A stretch of DNA of 30,329 nt. Source: a virus. The notes beneath the pieces are model-generated. The model saw only the letters and a list, made by a program, of their open reading frames with translations. It did not search any database and was not told the origin of the DNA. The first letter of the stretch is position 1; each line of letters opens with the position of its first letter. The stretch covers positions 1 through 30,329 of the IMG/VR virus record IMGVR_UViG_3300040808_000290. One strand, given 5' to 3'. A program made the translations under genes and the position numbers. Below, piece by piece: positions 15,853 through 22,122 of this stretch.

Positions 15853-16618
15853 ATGCTTCTGCACTTGGTATTAGAGTTGCTGCTTCTTTCACGACATTAG
15901 GATCTATGCTGTAGACTTCCTGCCAACCTTTTTCTATGCTTCCTGTCCATTGACGGGCTGCCCAACATCCACTACCTACTACCCATCCATTGATCCAATT
16001 ATAGAAAGGTGCTATAGGCAGGTTGTAGTAATGCATGACTCCTAGAGTTTCCTCGTGTGACCAATCATAAATAGGGCTGTATCTTACAACCTGTGTTCCT
16101 TTGTTCTTGTAGATACCATTCTTACCGCAGTAGTTGCTGTCTTTATTCCTGCGTCCTGTGATCAATACGTCTAGATTTTTATCTTTCCAAAAAGTGTTCT
16201 GCGCCTTGTGTTGGATATTGATAAACCATTGCTTGGCTATATTGCTGTCTTTAGGAAAGAGCATATGTAGATTTTCACTAAGCCATTTGAGCGTATGTCC
16301 GCTGTTATACACTTTTAGATCGTGTGGCATGTTGTTAGTCACATACTGCATAAACTCGGGATATTCTAGATCATGAGTCATACCAATACAGCTAGGGAAT
16401 TCTTTACCCAACCTTCGCAGCATGAAATCTACTACAACACTATCCTTACCGCCACTCCACGCACTTCCATATCGCACTTGACCTCCAAGCACTTCTTGCA
16501 TTTTCCATAGCGTCTTATCAATCCTATTGTCTACCTCCCATTTGGATATAATTGTCTCTATGTTGTTCCATGTGTGCAAAAACCTCTTGTTGTCCTCGCG
16601 CTGCTTTCTACCTAACAT
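15830..16618 (-). CDS. PP-loop ATPase / PAPS reductase-like protein
   Basis: 262 residues. The PP-loop is SAWSGGKDSVVVDFM (52-66); other family motifs are VLITGRRNKDSN (151-162) and RYSPIYDWSHEETLGVMHYY (179-198). The protein resembles PAPS reductase, DndC and related N-type ATP pyrophosphatases, but is clearly different in sequence from the larger IbrA-like protein nearby. A C-terminal Cys/aromatic segment (VVGSGCWAARQW) may replace the C-terminal Cys tail of PAPS reductase, though the classic ECGLH-type active site is not visible. Its ATG overlaps the cupin stop as TAATG. The substrate is unknown. Confidence 0.85.
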   Translation of the reverse strand: MLGRKQREDNKRFLHTWNNIETIISKWEVDNRIDKTLWKMQEVLGGQVRYGSAWSGGKDSVVVDFMLRRLGKEFPSCIGMTHDLEYPEFMQYVTNNMPHDLKVYNSGHTLKWLSENLHMLFPKDSNIAKQWFINIQHKAQNTFWKDKNLDVLITGRRNKDSNYCGKNGIYKNKGTQVVRYSPIYDWSHEETLGVMHYYNLPIAPFYNWINGWVVGSGCWAARQWTGSIEKGWQEVYSIDPNVVKEAATLIPSAEAYVRNMGI

Positions 16619-17418
16619 TACTTCGTGCGTATTTCTTCGATTTGATTTGCACTCACCCCATCTACTATAGTCCTGTTAATCATAGGGTGGTCTATGTCTG
16701 TAGCCCCAAAGTCACTATCAGGGTGAAAGGCTATGACATCCATTGACTCGTCAAAGGTTTGGAAGCAATGCGTACCTGTTGGATACATTTCCCCATCTAA
16801 CCCTGTATCATATGACGTGCCGTCCCATTCTTTGATTACGAATATCATACCCTCTGTGAGTGGCAAGTCACCAAAAGGTGTGATGCACTTCCCGTTTCCT
16901 TTGGCTACTATTCCTATCCTGTGGCTAGGGTGTGTGTGAGGCGTTTGTTCAATCTTGCTAGGAAAGTGTAGGTGGTTTAAACAAGGATCACCCATCTTGA
17001 CAGGGGGTATCAATAGACTATCTGTGCAGCCGTCTATATACTTGAGCCTTCCTTCGGCTTCAATAGGACCTCCAATCATGTGCTGTGCCATAAATTTTGT
17101 CTGTGGATATACACCTCTTTCATGAAATACCTCTATGACTATGCACTTTCCGTTGACCTTTGCAAACTTCCACTTTCCTGTGATTGTTGCGTATTGATGC
17201 TGATGAACATGACATAGCCATCTTAACCCAAGCCTATCTAATAGAGTCAAACCTTCATAGCAGTATATGTAATATGAGGCACTTTCTCTTGGCGTGTGCA
17301 TTCCTTGCCCGTCTATTACATTATAATACCTTAGAGGGTATTCTTTGTGGCTTCCTTGGTCAAATATCAACCCTGCCTCTGCTCTGTCAAATGATATAAA
17401 ACTGCTGTTCTCTCTCAT
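16618..17418 (-). CDS. Cupin-fold protein
   Basis: 266 residues. The C-terminal half has the two cupin blocks: motif 1 around LHFP, then TPHTHPSHRIGIVAKGNGKC (159-178; His161, His163 and His166 as possible metal ligands) and motif 2 DGEMYPTGTHCFQT (208-221; the P-x-G-x-H pattern, His217). The first half carries another His-rich sequence (LRWLCHVHQHQYATITGKW, 65-83), possibly a second, weaker cupin block or a partner domain. Cupins include dioxygenases, isomerases and small-molecule sensors, so the function is open. It sits between ParB and PP-loop genes in a coupled operon. No membrane or signal segment. Confidence 0.75.
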   Translation of the reverse strand: MRENSSFISFDRAEAGLIFDQGSHKEYPLRYYNVIDGQGMHTPRESASYYIYCYEGLTLLDRLGLRWLCHVHQHQYATITGKWKFAKVNGKCIVIEVFHERGVYPQTKFMAQHMIGGPIEAEGRLKYIDGCTDSLLIPPVKMGDPCLNHLHFPSKIEQTPHTHPSHRIGIVAKGNGKCITPFGDLPLTEGMIFVIKEWDGTSYDTGLDGEMYPTGTHCFQTFDESMDVIAFHPDSDFGATDIDHPMINRTIVDGVSANQIEEIRTK

Positions 17419-18002
17419 GGCTTGTATTGTTTCACTACGATCATAAGTGCTTCGGCTAATGTGACGTCATGTTCTTTGCGTACTCTTGCAAGCGTTTCTA
17501 CAAGAAACTGCTTATCTTCCTCTAGCATGACTATTTCATAGCGCACATATCCATCGTCTGTTATCTTTGGTTTCTCAATACTAGGCACATCGTCTAGAGG
17601 TTCTGTTTCTTCTTCCATATCTAAGAAACTTGTAGGTGTTCCAAAGTTGTAAGGCTCAAAACCCCACGCTACAAGATCCTCTTGCTTCCAATTATCTGCT
17701 AGCATGTCCCAATCCCATTCACCATAATTTTGATTATCCTTTATTATGAGTTGGTCTTTTTGCTCTTGGCTCAGGTCTTTAGCTACGATTACAGGCACTT
17801 TCTTTAGACCTGCCTCCATACATGCTCGGTATCTCATGTTTCCTGCTAAGATTACATTCTCATCATCGACAATGATTGGTCTGTATTCTAGCATTTCAGG
17901 GAATTCTTTGACGCTGTTGACTAGCTTCTTAAAGGCATGCTCCTTGATCAAACGTGGATTTTCTTCGTTTGGAACAAGTGTTTTAATGTCTACTTTTTTC
18001 AT
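17415..18002 (-). CDS. ParB-like nuclease-domain protein
   Basis: 195 residues. The ParB N-terminal domain covers residues 1-105: IKTLVPNEENPRLIKEHAFK, RPIIVDDENVILAGNMRYRA (41-60, the ParB box, GNMRYRA replacing GERRxRA), then VPVIVAKDLSQEQKDQLIIK and DNQNYGEWDWDMLADNW. Many phage members of this domain are fused to or encoded near DNA methylases or modification enzymes; here no methylase is present. The C-terminal 85 residues are acidic and then helical. It is the first gene of the six-gene cassette, after the HNH gene, and overlaps the cupin start by 4 bp. Confidence 0.85.
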   Translation of the reverse strand: MKKVDIKTLVPNEENPRLIKEHAFKKLVNSVKEFPEMLEYRPIIVDDENVILAGNMRYRACMEAGLKKVPVIVAKDLSQEQKDQLIIKDNQNYGEWDWDMLADNWKQEDLVAWGFEPYNFGTPTSFLDMEEETEPLDDVPSIEKPKITDDGYVRYEIVMLEEDKQFLVETLARVRKEHDVTLAEALMIVVKQYKP

Positions 18003-18255
18003 TTCGTTTTTTCATTTGGCGCATATGCACCTGTTTTAGATATGATTTATGCTCTACAACATCACCTAGTTGATCGTGGTGGTGACGGCATAGTGCCATT
18101 AAGTTTTCTATGACGTCTGCATTTGGATTACCTCCCATACCTCTACGTTCTATGTGGTGTATGTCTACAGCCTTGCTTCCGCATATCTCGCAGGGTATGA
18201 AATCGGAGATGTCGTAATGCATCTCCGTTAGGTATATCCGCGTATGCTTTTTCAT
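17983..18255 (-). CDS. HNH endonuclease
   Basis: 90 residues with one HNH domain: CEIC (22-25) zinc-type pair, DIHHIERRGMGG (31-42), the Asn/acid section VIENLMALCRHHHDQLG (48-64). HNH proteins nick or cut DNA; in many phages an HNH enzyme helps terminase or assists recombination and replication. The gene overlaps its neighbours by 4 bp upstream and 20 bp downstream and is about 4.4 kb before the terminase genes. No intron or intein context is visible, so a homing role is not favoured. Confidence 0.9.
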   Translation of the reverse strand: MKKHTRIYLTEMHYDISDFIPCEICGSKAVDIHHIERRGMGGNPNADVIENLMALCRHHHDQLGDVVEHKSYLKQVHMRQMKKRNEKSRH

Positions 18256-18464
18256 TCATTAGGTCTTGCTTCTAGTTGCTGTAAGTCCTCTAGAAACTCC
18301 TGTATTTCTAATAAGATTGTCACATGCTCTTCTAAGTCAGGAATAATGTCAATACACCAACCTATCTTGCAGTATAAGATCTCTGTAAGTTTCCAATCGG
18401 GTTCAAAGTTTTCGCTAAAGTTGTGATTAGGCAGGTGCTTGTCACATAGTTCTTGAAATGTCAT
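18252..18464 (-). CDS. Hypothetical acidic protein
   Basis: 70 residues, beginning MTFQELCDKHLPNHNFSENF and ending in a helical Leu/Glu stretch (ITLLEIQEFL-like, DLEEHVTILLEIQEFLEDL). The product is strongly acidic. Overlaps both neighbours by 4 bp (ATGA arrangement). No family recognised. Confidence 0.55.
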   Translation of the reverse strand: MTFQELCDKHLPNHNFSENFEPDWKLTEILYCKIGWCIDIIPDLEEHVTILLEIQEFLEDLQQLEARPNE

Positions 18465-18838
18465 AATACGTCCCCTTCTATCTTGTTCTTAAAATGCGAT
18501 ATCAACCTTTCCATTTGGTATTCATAGTACCTCGTGAAATCATTAAAACTTTGTGGATCTGTTTCATACACTCTGTACAAGACGTTCCGCAACCTTTGGC
18601 TAGGTGTCTTGCCGTTGTATTCTGTAGCGTCTGCTTGAATCTTATCTAGCAGGTCTTTCTCAGCACTATTAAATAGTTCCTCTTTGATCATGACATACGC
18701 TGCAGATTGGTGCAGGCTGAACAACCTTCCTGCTTCCGCAGGTGTCAATTCTTGTGTTCCTAGAGTTATCTTTAAAGTCCTGTCGGCTCTTGTTCCAATT
18801 CCCTCAACTATTACGGGTAAAAATATAGGCTCATTCAT
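18461..18838 (-). CDS. Hypothetical protein
   Basis: 125 residues beginning MNEPIFLPVIVEGIGTRADR. The sequence is alpha/beta, with LTPAEAGRLFSLHQSAAYVM (32-51), KTPSQRLRNVLYRVYETDPQ and a final helical DFTRYYEYQMERLISHFKN. This kind of protein with SQRLRNVLYRxxE is one I recall as frequent and uncharacterised in flavobacterial phages. It is coupled to its neighbours by 4-bp overlaps and lies between the early DNA module and the HNH gene. Confidence 0.6.
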   Translation of the reverse strand: MNEPIFLPVIVEGIGTRADRTLKITLGTQELTPAEAGRLFSLHQSAAYVMIKEELFNSAEKDLLDKIQADATEYNGKTPSQRLRNVLYRVYETDPQSFNDFTRYYEYQMERLISHFKNKIEGDVL

Positions 18839-19266
18839 TTGCTTTGATCTACTAAGTATGCTTTGTAAAGTTCGTCTATTTCATGCACTAATCTAGCCCA
18901 CTCACTAGGCGCACAGGTACAAGGCATTTCAGGTTTTTTCTTAAACACCTCTGCGTGGAATTCACTTACCTCTTTTCTTTGTTTGTGAGTCAAGCGCATA
19001 GGATCTACGTTTATGGTTTCCCATCTTAAGGCTTGATCTCTAGTCATGCACTCTATATTCTTGTATCTAAACCTCTCGTTTAGCCAATTCTTACGGCTCT
19101 CACAACCACAATCTACTCCTAAGGCTTCCGATACCACCTCTACCGCTTTCTTAATTCCTGTGGCTTCTGTTACCTTTTCAATCGTATCTCCTAGTCCTTG
19201 ACTTTTTGGACGGCTTACACGCTTTCTTTTCCGTTTTGCCGTAGATTTTTTCGACTTGTCCTCCAT
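18835..19266 (-). CDS. Hypothetical Cys-containing protein, basic N-terminus
   Basis: 143 residues. Residues 1-24 are strongly basic (KKSTAKRKRKRVSRPKSQ). The next part, GLGDTIEKVTEATGIKKAVE (25-44) then ALGVDCGCESRKNWLNERF, is a pattern I recall in an uncharacterised flavobacterial phage family. A late CTC pair (MPCTCAPSEW) with the earlier CGC could bind metal. The start overlaps the sigma-like gene by 89 bp, long for this genome, so a start further in is possible, but the GLGDT segment must be retained. Role unknown. Confidence 0.6.
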   Translation of the reverse strand: MEDKSKKSTAKRKRKRVSRPKSQGLGDTIEKVTEATGIKKAVEVVSEALGVDCGCESRKNWLNERFRYKNIECMTRDQALRWETINVDPMRLTHKQRKEVSEFHAEVFKKKPEMPCTCAPSEWARLVHEIDELYKAYLVDQSK

Positions 19267-19759
19267 GTTTTTCTCGAATTATTTGTTTGACATTCTGTAT
19301 AGTGTTGTTTATGCTTGTTCTAGATATACCTGTTTTGTCTGCAAGTTGACGAATACTCTTACCGCTTCGTATATAAAACAAGAATAGTTCACGATCATAC
19401 CAATGCAGTTCTTGAAGTGTGTCATATATGCTTTGCAGTAAGTGGTGAAATTCATGTTCGTCTGTATTGCTTTCTTGCTCTTCCTTATCATGCAGGTTCA
19501 CTACAAGTGTCTGCTCTTTTTGCTTGCGTCTTAGGGACGTGTGGGCATTGTTTATCATTGCAAAGATATAAATGCTGTTTACATCACCTTCATTATTTGT
19601 TATGCTGCAAAGGTCACCTTCATTAGACGCTTTTAAACACAATTTGTAGTACATGTCTTGCACAATATCTTCAGCCTCGTCTTGGCTTGCTCCACAATAA
19701 ACGGCTATCTTGATCCATTCGTTATGTCTAGAATATATGTACTCAACAGATACACACAT
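19178..19759 (-). CDS. Sigma-70 family factor
   Basis: 193 residues. Region 2 spans about 8-45 with YSRHNEWIKIAVYCGASQDE then AEDIVQDMYYKLCLK, the standard ECF-type core-binding pattern; a linker with charged residues follows; region 4 spans about 115-165 with LQELHWYDRELFLFYI, SGKSIRQLADKTGISRTSIN and NTIQNVKQIIREK (HTH). The tail is basic. Such proteins direct RNA polymerase to a subset of promoters. A phage-borne one near the middle of the genome suggests a switch from early to late genes. The start at 19759 is the only Met before region 2. A TerS-like or other HTH role cannot be excluded. Confidence 0.75.
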   Translation of the reverse strand: MCVSVEYIYSRHNEWIKIAVYCGASQDEAEDIVQDMYYKLCLKASNEGDLCSITNNEGDVNSIYIFAMINNAHTSLRRKQKEQTLVVNLHDKEEQESNTDEHEFHHLLQSIYDTLQELHWYDRELFLFYIRSGKSIRQLADKTGISRTSINNTIQNVKQIIREKHGGQVEKIYGKTEKKACKPSKKSRTRRYD

Positions 19760-19784
19760 TTCGGTTTAGTGTTTTTCAAAAATA

Positions 19785-19991
19785 CTAAAATTTATCTAAT
19801 TGACAAATGATATCTAAGCGTTCTGTGAACGACTTATCACTATTTAGTATCTCTTGAATCACTTTGTTAGGGTGGTGTATGACATTCTTGTATCTGTTTT
19901 GTGCGTCTATGCACTCTGTACACAACCTGTAGCACATAGGATGTGGACATCTTTCTTCTATCGGTTTCTCCATAGCCAATAATTTGGACAT
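19785..19991 (-). CDS. Small Cys-rich protein, possible zinc finger
   Basis: 68 residues from ATG at 19991 (an in-frame Met at 19973 would give a 62-residue form). It holds CPHPMCYRLCTEC (15-27), a C-x4-C-x3-C-x2-C set that may bind zinc, followed by a polar helix and LDIICQLDKF at the end. The start overlaps the upstream nuclease-fold gene by 34 bp. No family recognised; DNA or protein binding is a guess. Confidence 0.55.
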   Translation of the reverse strand: MSKLLAMEKPIEERCPHPMCYRLCTECIDAQNRYKNVIHHPNKVIQEILNSDKSFTERLDIICQLDKF

Positions 19992-20491
19992 TCATAAAGA
20001 TCAGTAGTTGCAATCACCATCATAAGATCCTGTCTGCCTTGTCTTTGATATAACCTATAAAGCAGGTCTTTGTAGGGTGGCATCTTAGACGCTGTTATGG
20101 TAGACTTGTTCTTTTGACTCTTGTATTTATTCCTGACAAAGTTCAGCAGCCACCTCTTAGGGACTATGTGGTAGAACATGCCCATGTCAAATGCAATCAT
20201 GTCTGCTTCGCTAGATTCACTACACCAACCTGCATTCCCTTGTACGTTCTTAACCTCTATGATAGCATATCCCATTTCATGCGACCTCTTAAAGCCTTTC
20301 ACGTCTACCTTTATGTTGCCCCCAATAATGAAATCAACGTGCTTAAATTGCTGCTCTTGGCTTGCAGGAACGCAATCTATACCCATAAAGGTACACATGC
20401 TTATAAAAGTTGCTTCACCTTCCATTCCTGTCTTAAGACTATGCGCTATATGATCCGCGCTGCTCAATGACCTTGCTTTATTTGTTATCAT
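19958..20491 (-). CDS. PD-(D/E)XK nuclease-fold protein
   Basis: 177 residues. Restriction-endonuclease-like pattern: GMEGEATFISMC (22-33, conserved Glu), KHVDFIIGGNIKVDVKG (49-65, Asp then D-x-K) and AIIEVKNVQG (75-84). In this fold Asp and Glu/Asp-x-Lys form the metal centre. The later half contains MFYHIVPKRWLLNFV and a C-terminal basic region. Likely relatives are Holliday junction resolvases or repair nucleases. The gene directly follows a VRR-NUC gene with a 14-bp overlap, suggesting work on the same recombination or replication intermediates. Assignment is by motif only. Confidence 0.65.
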   Translation of the reverse strand: MITNKARSLSSADHIAHSLKTGMEGEATFISMCTFMGIDCVPASQEQQFKHVDFIIGGNIKVDVKGFKRSHEMGYAIIEVKNVQGNAGWCSESSEADMIAFDMGMFYHIVPKRWLLNFVRNKYKSQKNKSTITASKMPPYKDLLYRLYQRQGRQDLMMVIATTDLYECPNYWLWRNR

Positions 20492-20834
20492 CTATCCATG
20501 CTTTTGTCATGATCGCAAATTGGTCTATGCTGCGTACTATCACATAGCAATACCCCATTGCTTTGACTGCTTGTTCAAATTGTTTTTGTTTTGGCGTCTG
20601 CCTTCCTTTAGGCGTTTTCATTTCAATACACAACCCATGATATCCATGAGCAGGCATCATGAGTATCAAATCGGACACACCTGCAACTACGCCTTCTAGT
20701 TTCATGTTCCTTGCTGTAGTGGCTGTCCTATACCCTCCATTGGGTACATGAAATAACAGCATCTTGTATCTAGGATATTGCAGGCGGAAGTATTTCACAC
20801 AAGCCTTCTGTAATTTGCTTTCCTCGTTTCTCAT
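20478..20834 (-). CDS. VRR-NUC domain nuclease
   Basis: 118 residues from ATG at 20834, which shares an A with the upstream stop (TAATG); the longer frame begins with TTG only. It matches VRR-NUC: LLFHVPNGGYRTATTARNMK, EGVVAGVSDLILMMP, GLCIEMKTPKGRQTPKQKQF (D and E-x-K catalytic acids) and GYCYVIVRS. VRR-NUC proteins are structure-specific nucleases such as FAN1 or phage Holliday junction enzymes. Neighbours include replication proteins upstream and another nuclease fold downstream. Catalytic residues look intact. Confidence 0.9.
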   Translation of the reverse strand: MRNEESKLQKACVKYFRLQYPRYKMLLFHVPNGGYRTATTARNMKLEGVVAGVSDLILMMPAHGYHGLCIEMKTPKGRQTPKQKQFEQAVKAMGYCYVIVRSIDQFAIMTKAWIDDNK

Positions 20835-21031
20835 TAGAACCTCAACCAACGCATTCTACGCTCGTATTTTCTTATCAACCAACCTAAGTGACATATGTGT
20901 TTAGACGTTGCGTCTGTCCAACCTACAGCACTTGCAGATATGGTTATGTTAATGATCTCCCATCGTATGTCTAGTAGATACTTTCTAACATACCTTTTGT
21001 GTCTTTGCTTTCTTAGATATTTTTTCATCAT
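20834..21031 (-). CDS. Small basic protein
   Basis: 65 residues starting MMKKYLRKQRHKRYVRKYLL and ending RKYERRMRWLRF. It is strongly basic at both ends with a short hydrophobic middle (IINITISASAVGW). It could be a nucleic-acid-binding peptide or a membrane-associated one; the sequence alone does not decide. The start overlaps the stop of the small membrane gene (TTATGATG) and the stop overlaps the nuclease start. Confidence 0.5.
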   Translation of the reverse strand: MMKKYLRKQRHKRYVRKYLLDIRWEIINITISASAVGWTDATSKHICHLGWLIRKYERRMRWLRF

Positions 21032-21150
21032 AAACTTATTGTAGGGTTAGCGCAAACATAAAGCAAAGCCAATACACTTAAAGCAAACATCGCTATCGTA
21101 AAGGCTAAAAGGTAGAATAGAATCTTTGTTTCTTTCTCTTGCTCATTCAT
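21028..21150 (-). CDS. Single-span membrane peptide
   Basis: 40 residues from ATG at 21150 to TGA at 21028. Residues 1-9 are charged (MNEQEKETK), then one transmembrane helix (FYLLAFTIAMFALSVLALLY, 12-31) and a short tail. It overlaps both neighbours, the upstream stop as TGAATG-type and the downstream start in TTATGATG. A role in superinfection exclusion or host membrane interaction is possible but not shown. Confidence 0.6.
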   Translation of the reverse strand: MNEQEKETKILFYLLAFTIAMFALSVLALLYVCANPTISL

Positions 21151-21353
21151 CTCTCTTTGGTGTTAAAGGTTATTTCTTTAATTGTAAAAGATTTAGATGT
21201 AGAAACTGCATCACCTACATCATTGTTGTGTAGGATAATCATACTTGTAGGAATCACCTCATTCCAAAACCAATCTTTTTCTTCTTGGTCATATGAGTTG
21301 GCACTCCAATCATCATCAATCTCAAAATCTACTTCAATAGTTATGCGTGTCAT
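21147..21353 (-). CDS. Hypothetical acidic small protein
   Basis: 68 residues starting MTRITIEVDFEIDDDWSANS. It contains DDDWSANSYDQEEKDWFWNE and ends FTIKEITFNTKER. Acidic alpha/beta protein of unknown role. The DNA coding for its last residues (FNTKER) is the same 16-bp leader sequence that lies just before its own start codon, see the repeat at 21152 and 21355. Confidence 0.55.
   Translation of the reverse strand: MTRITIEVDFEIDDDWSANSYDQEEKDWFWNEVIPTSMIILHNNDVGDAVSTSKSFTIKEITFNTKER
21152..21167 (-). repeat. 16-bp leader repeat, copy 1
   Basis: The plus-strand word tctctttggtgttaaa occurs here and at 21355-21370. On the minus strand it places TTTAACACCAAAGAGA one base before an ATG in both cases. 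Copy 1 also codes the last residues of the upstream protein. Confidence 0.6.
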
Positions 21354-21456
21354 TTCTCTTTGGTGTTAAATTGCTTCTTTAACTGCTTAAATACTCGTTA
21401 ATGATGCAAATAAGCAGCATTCAATCTGCTTAAATAAACATTATTTCTCTTTTGTT
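21354..21456 (-). promoter_or_regulatory. Leader region with hairpin and direct repeats
   Basis: A 103-bp gap between the 221-residue gene and the next start. It holds TAAGCAG-8 nt-CTGCTTA (21411-21432), an inverted repeat able to form a 7-bp stem, and a direct repeat ctgcttaaata at 21383-21393 and 21426-21436. No T tract follows the stem in the transcript. No -33/-7 promoter pair with correct spacing was found. Regulatory role is a guess. Confidence 0.35.
21355..21370 (-). repeat. 16-bp leader repeat, copy 2
   Basis: Second copy of the 16-bp leader word, directly before the start of the 68-residue gene at 21353. The AAAGAGA core might be a ribosome-binding element, and the duplication links two neighbouring small genes. 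Confidence 0.6.
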
Positions 21457-22122
21457 TTATAGTGTTGGACGTTCACCCTTTGCTATTCTCAATCTAAAAT
21501 GTATTGAAACTATAGCAGCCTTTCTCAAGTCTTTGGGTTCATTGTACTGCTGTGATATTTTCTTAAAAGGGTTAGTTTCGTCTTTATGCAGGTTCTCAAA
21601 GTAGCGTTTATGATACCCTTTCAACCATTCAACCTCGTCCTGTATTTGTTCATCGGTGTATCTTAAAGACACCTTGTCCGCTAGCCAATCATGCAGCACC
21701 TCTAACTGCTTGATCATTATCTTAGTTTCAGTTTCATGTATGCTTTTATAAAAGTCATTCCATGCGTACTTGTAGCTTTTCACCCACATAGCTTCCTCTT
21801 CTTTTGCGCTCCTTTTAGGTTCATAACGCTTGTAGTCATTGTGTTTTTCTTTGGTGGTCAACCGCTTCTGTGTCCTGTACAAATTGATCACCTCTCCTAA
21901 AAACTTTATATTCAACCTGCGCGGCTTCACTATCCTGCTTTCGATTGTGATCCATAGGTCTATGCCCTCGCTTACTTCATCGAGCGTTGCTCTAAACTTG
22001 TCATGCATATATTCTACAAGCATGTTGATGTCTGTCGGTGCATCTATGTCTGCTAGTATGCAGGCTTTCTTTAGCACCTCTACGATCTGTTGTTTTGTAG
22101 CGTTCTCTAACTTAGTTCCCAT
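21457..22122 (-). CDS. Hypothetical protein of the replication module
   Basis: 221 residues, mostly helical. It begins MGTKLENATKQQIVEVLKKA and includes LDEVSEGIDLWITIESRIVK, FLGEVINLYRTQKRLTTKEK, a charged stretch, and a C-terminal helical part with PKDLRKAAIVSIHFRLRIAK. It overlaps the end of the replication initiator gene by 16 bp. A helicase-loading or replisome role is possible from context, but no Walker motif is seen, so it is not a DnaC-type ATPase. Unrecognised family. Confidence 0.6.
   Translation of the reverse strand: MGTKLENATKQQIVEVLKKACILADIDAPTDINMLVEYMHDKFRATLDEVSEGIDLWITIESRIVKPRRLNIKFLGEVINLYRTQKRLTTKEKHNDYKRYEPKRSAKEEEAMWVKSYKYAWNDFYKSIHETETKIMIKQLEVLHDWLADKVSLRYTDEQIQDEVEWLKGYHKRYFENLHKDETNPFKKISQQYNEPKDLRKAAIVSIHFRLRIAKGERPTL

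Noticed and set aside
14048-16618. PAPS reductases as simple sulfur assimilation auxiliary genes.
   Set aside because: Possible, but the classic ECGLH-type C-terminal active site is not visible, and the linked glutaminase and ParB genes do not fit sulfate reduction.
13549-18002. Reading the cassette as a Dnd/Ssp DNA phosphorothioation system.
   Set aside because: A DndC-like fold is present, but no cysteine desulfurase (DndA/SspA), DndD/SspC-type ATPase or DndE is visible in the window, and a glutaminase is not part of that system.
13549-18002. Reading the cassette as a 7-deazaguanine DNA modification set.
   Set aside because: No QueD, QueE, FolE or DpdA-like protein was recognised; the PP-loop proteins resemble PAPS reductase/IbrA rather than QueC.
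17983-18255. HNH gene as a homing endonuclease.
   Set aside because: No interrupted gene, intron or intein is seen around it, and it is coupled to its neighbours by overlaps.
19747-19783. TTTTTG followed by TGTGTATCTG before the sigma-like gene, like the two promoters.
   Set aside because: The gap between TTTG and TATC is 24 bp, too long compared with 18-19 bp, and the -7 word lies inside the coding start of the sigma gene.
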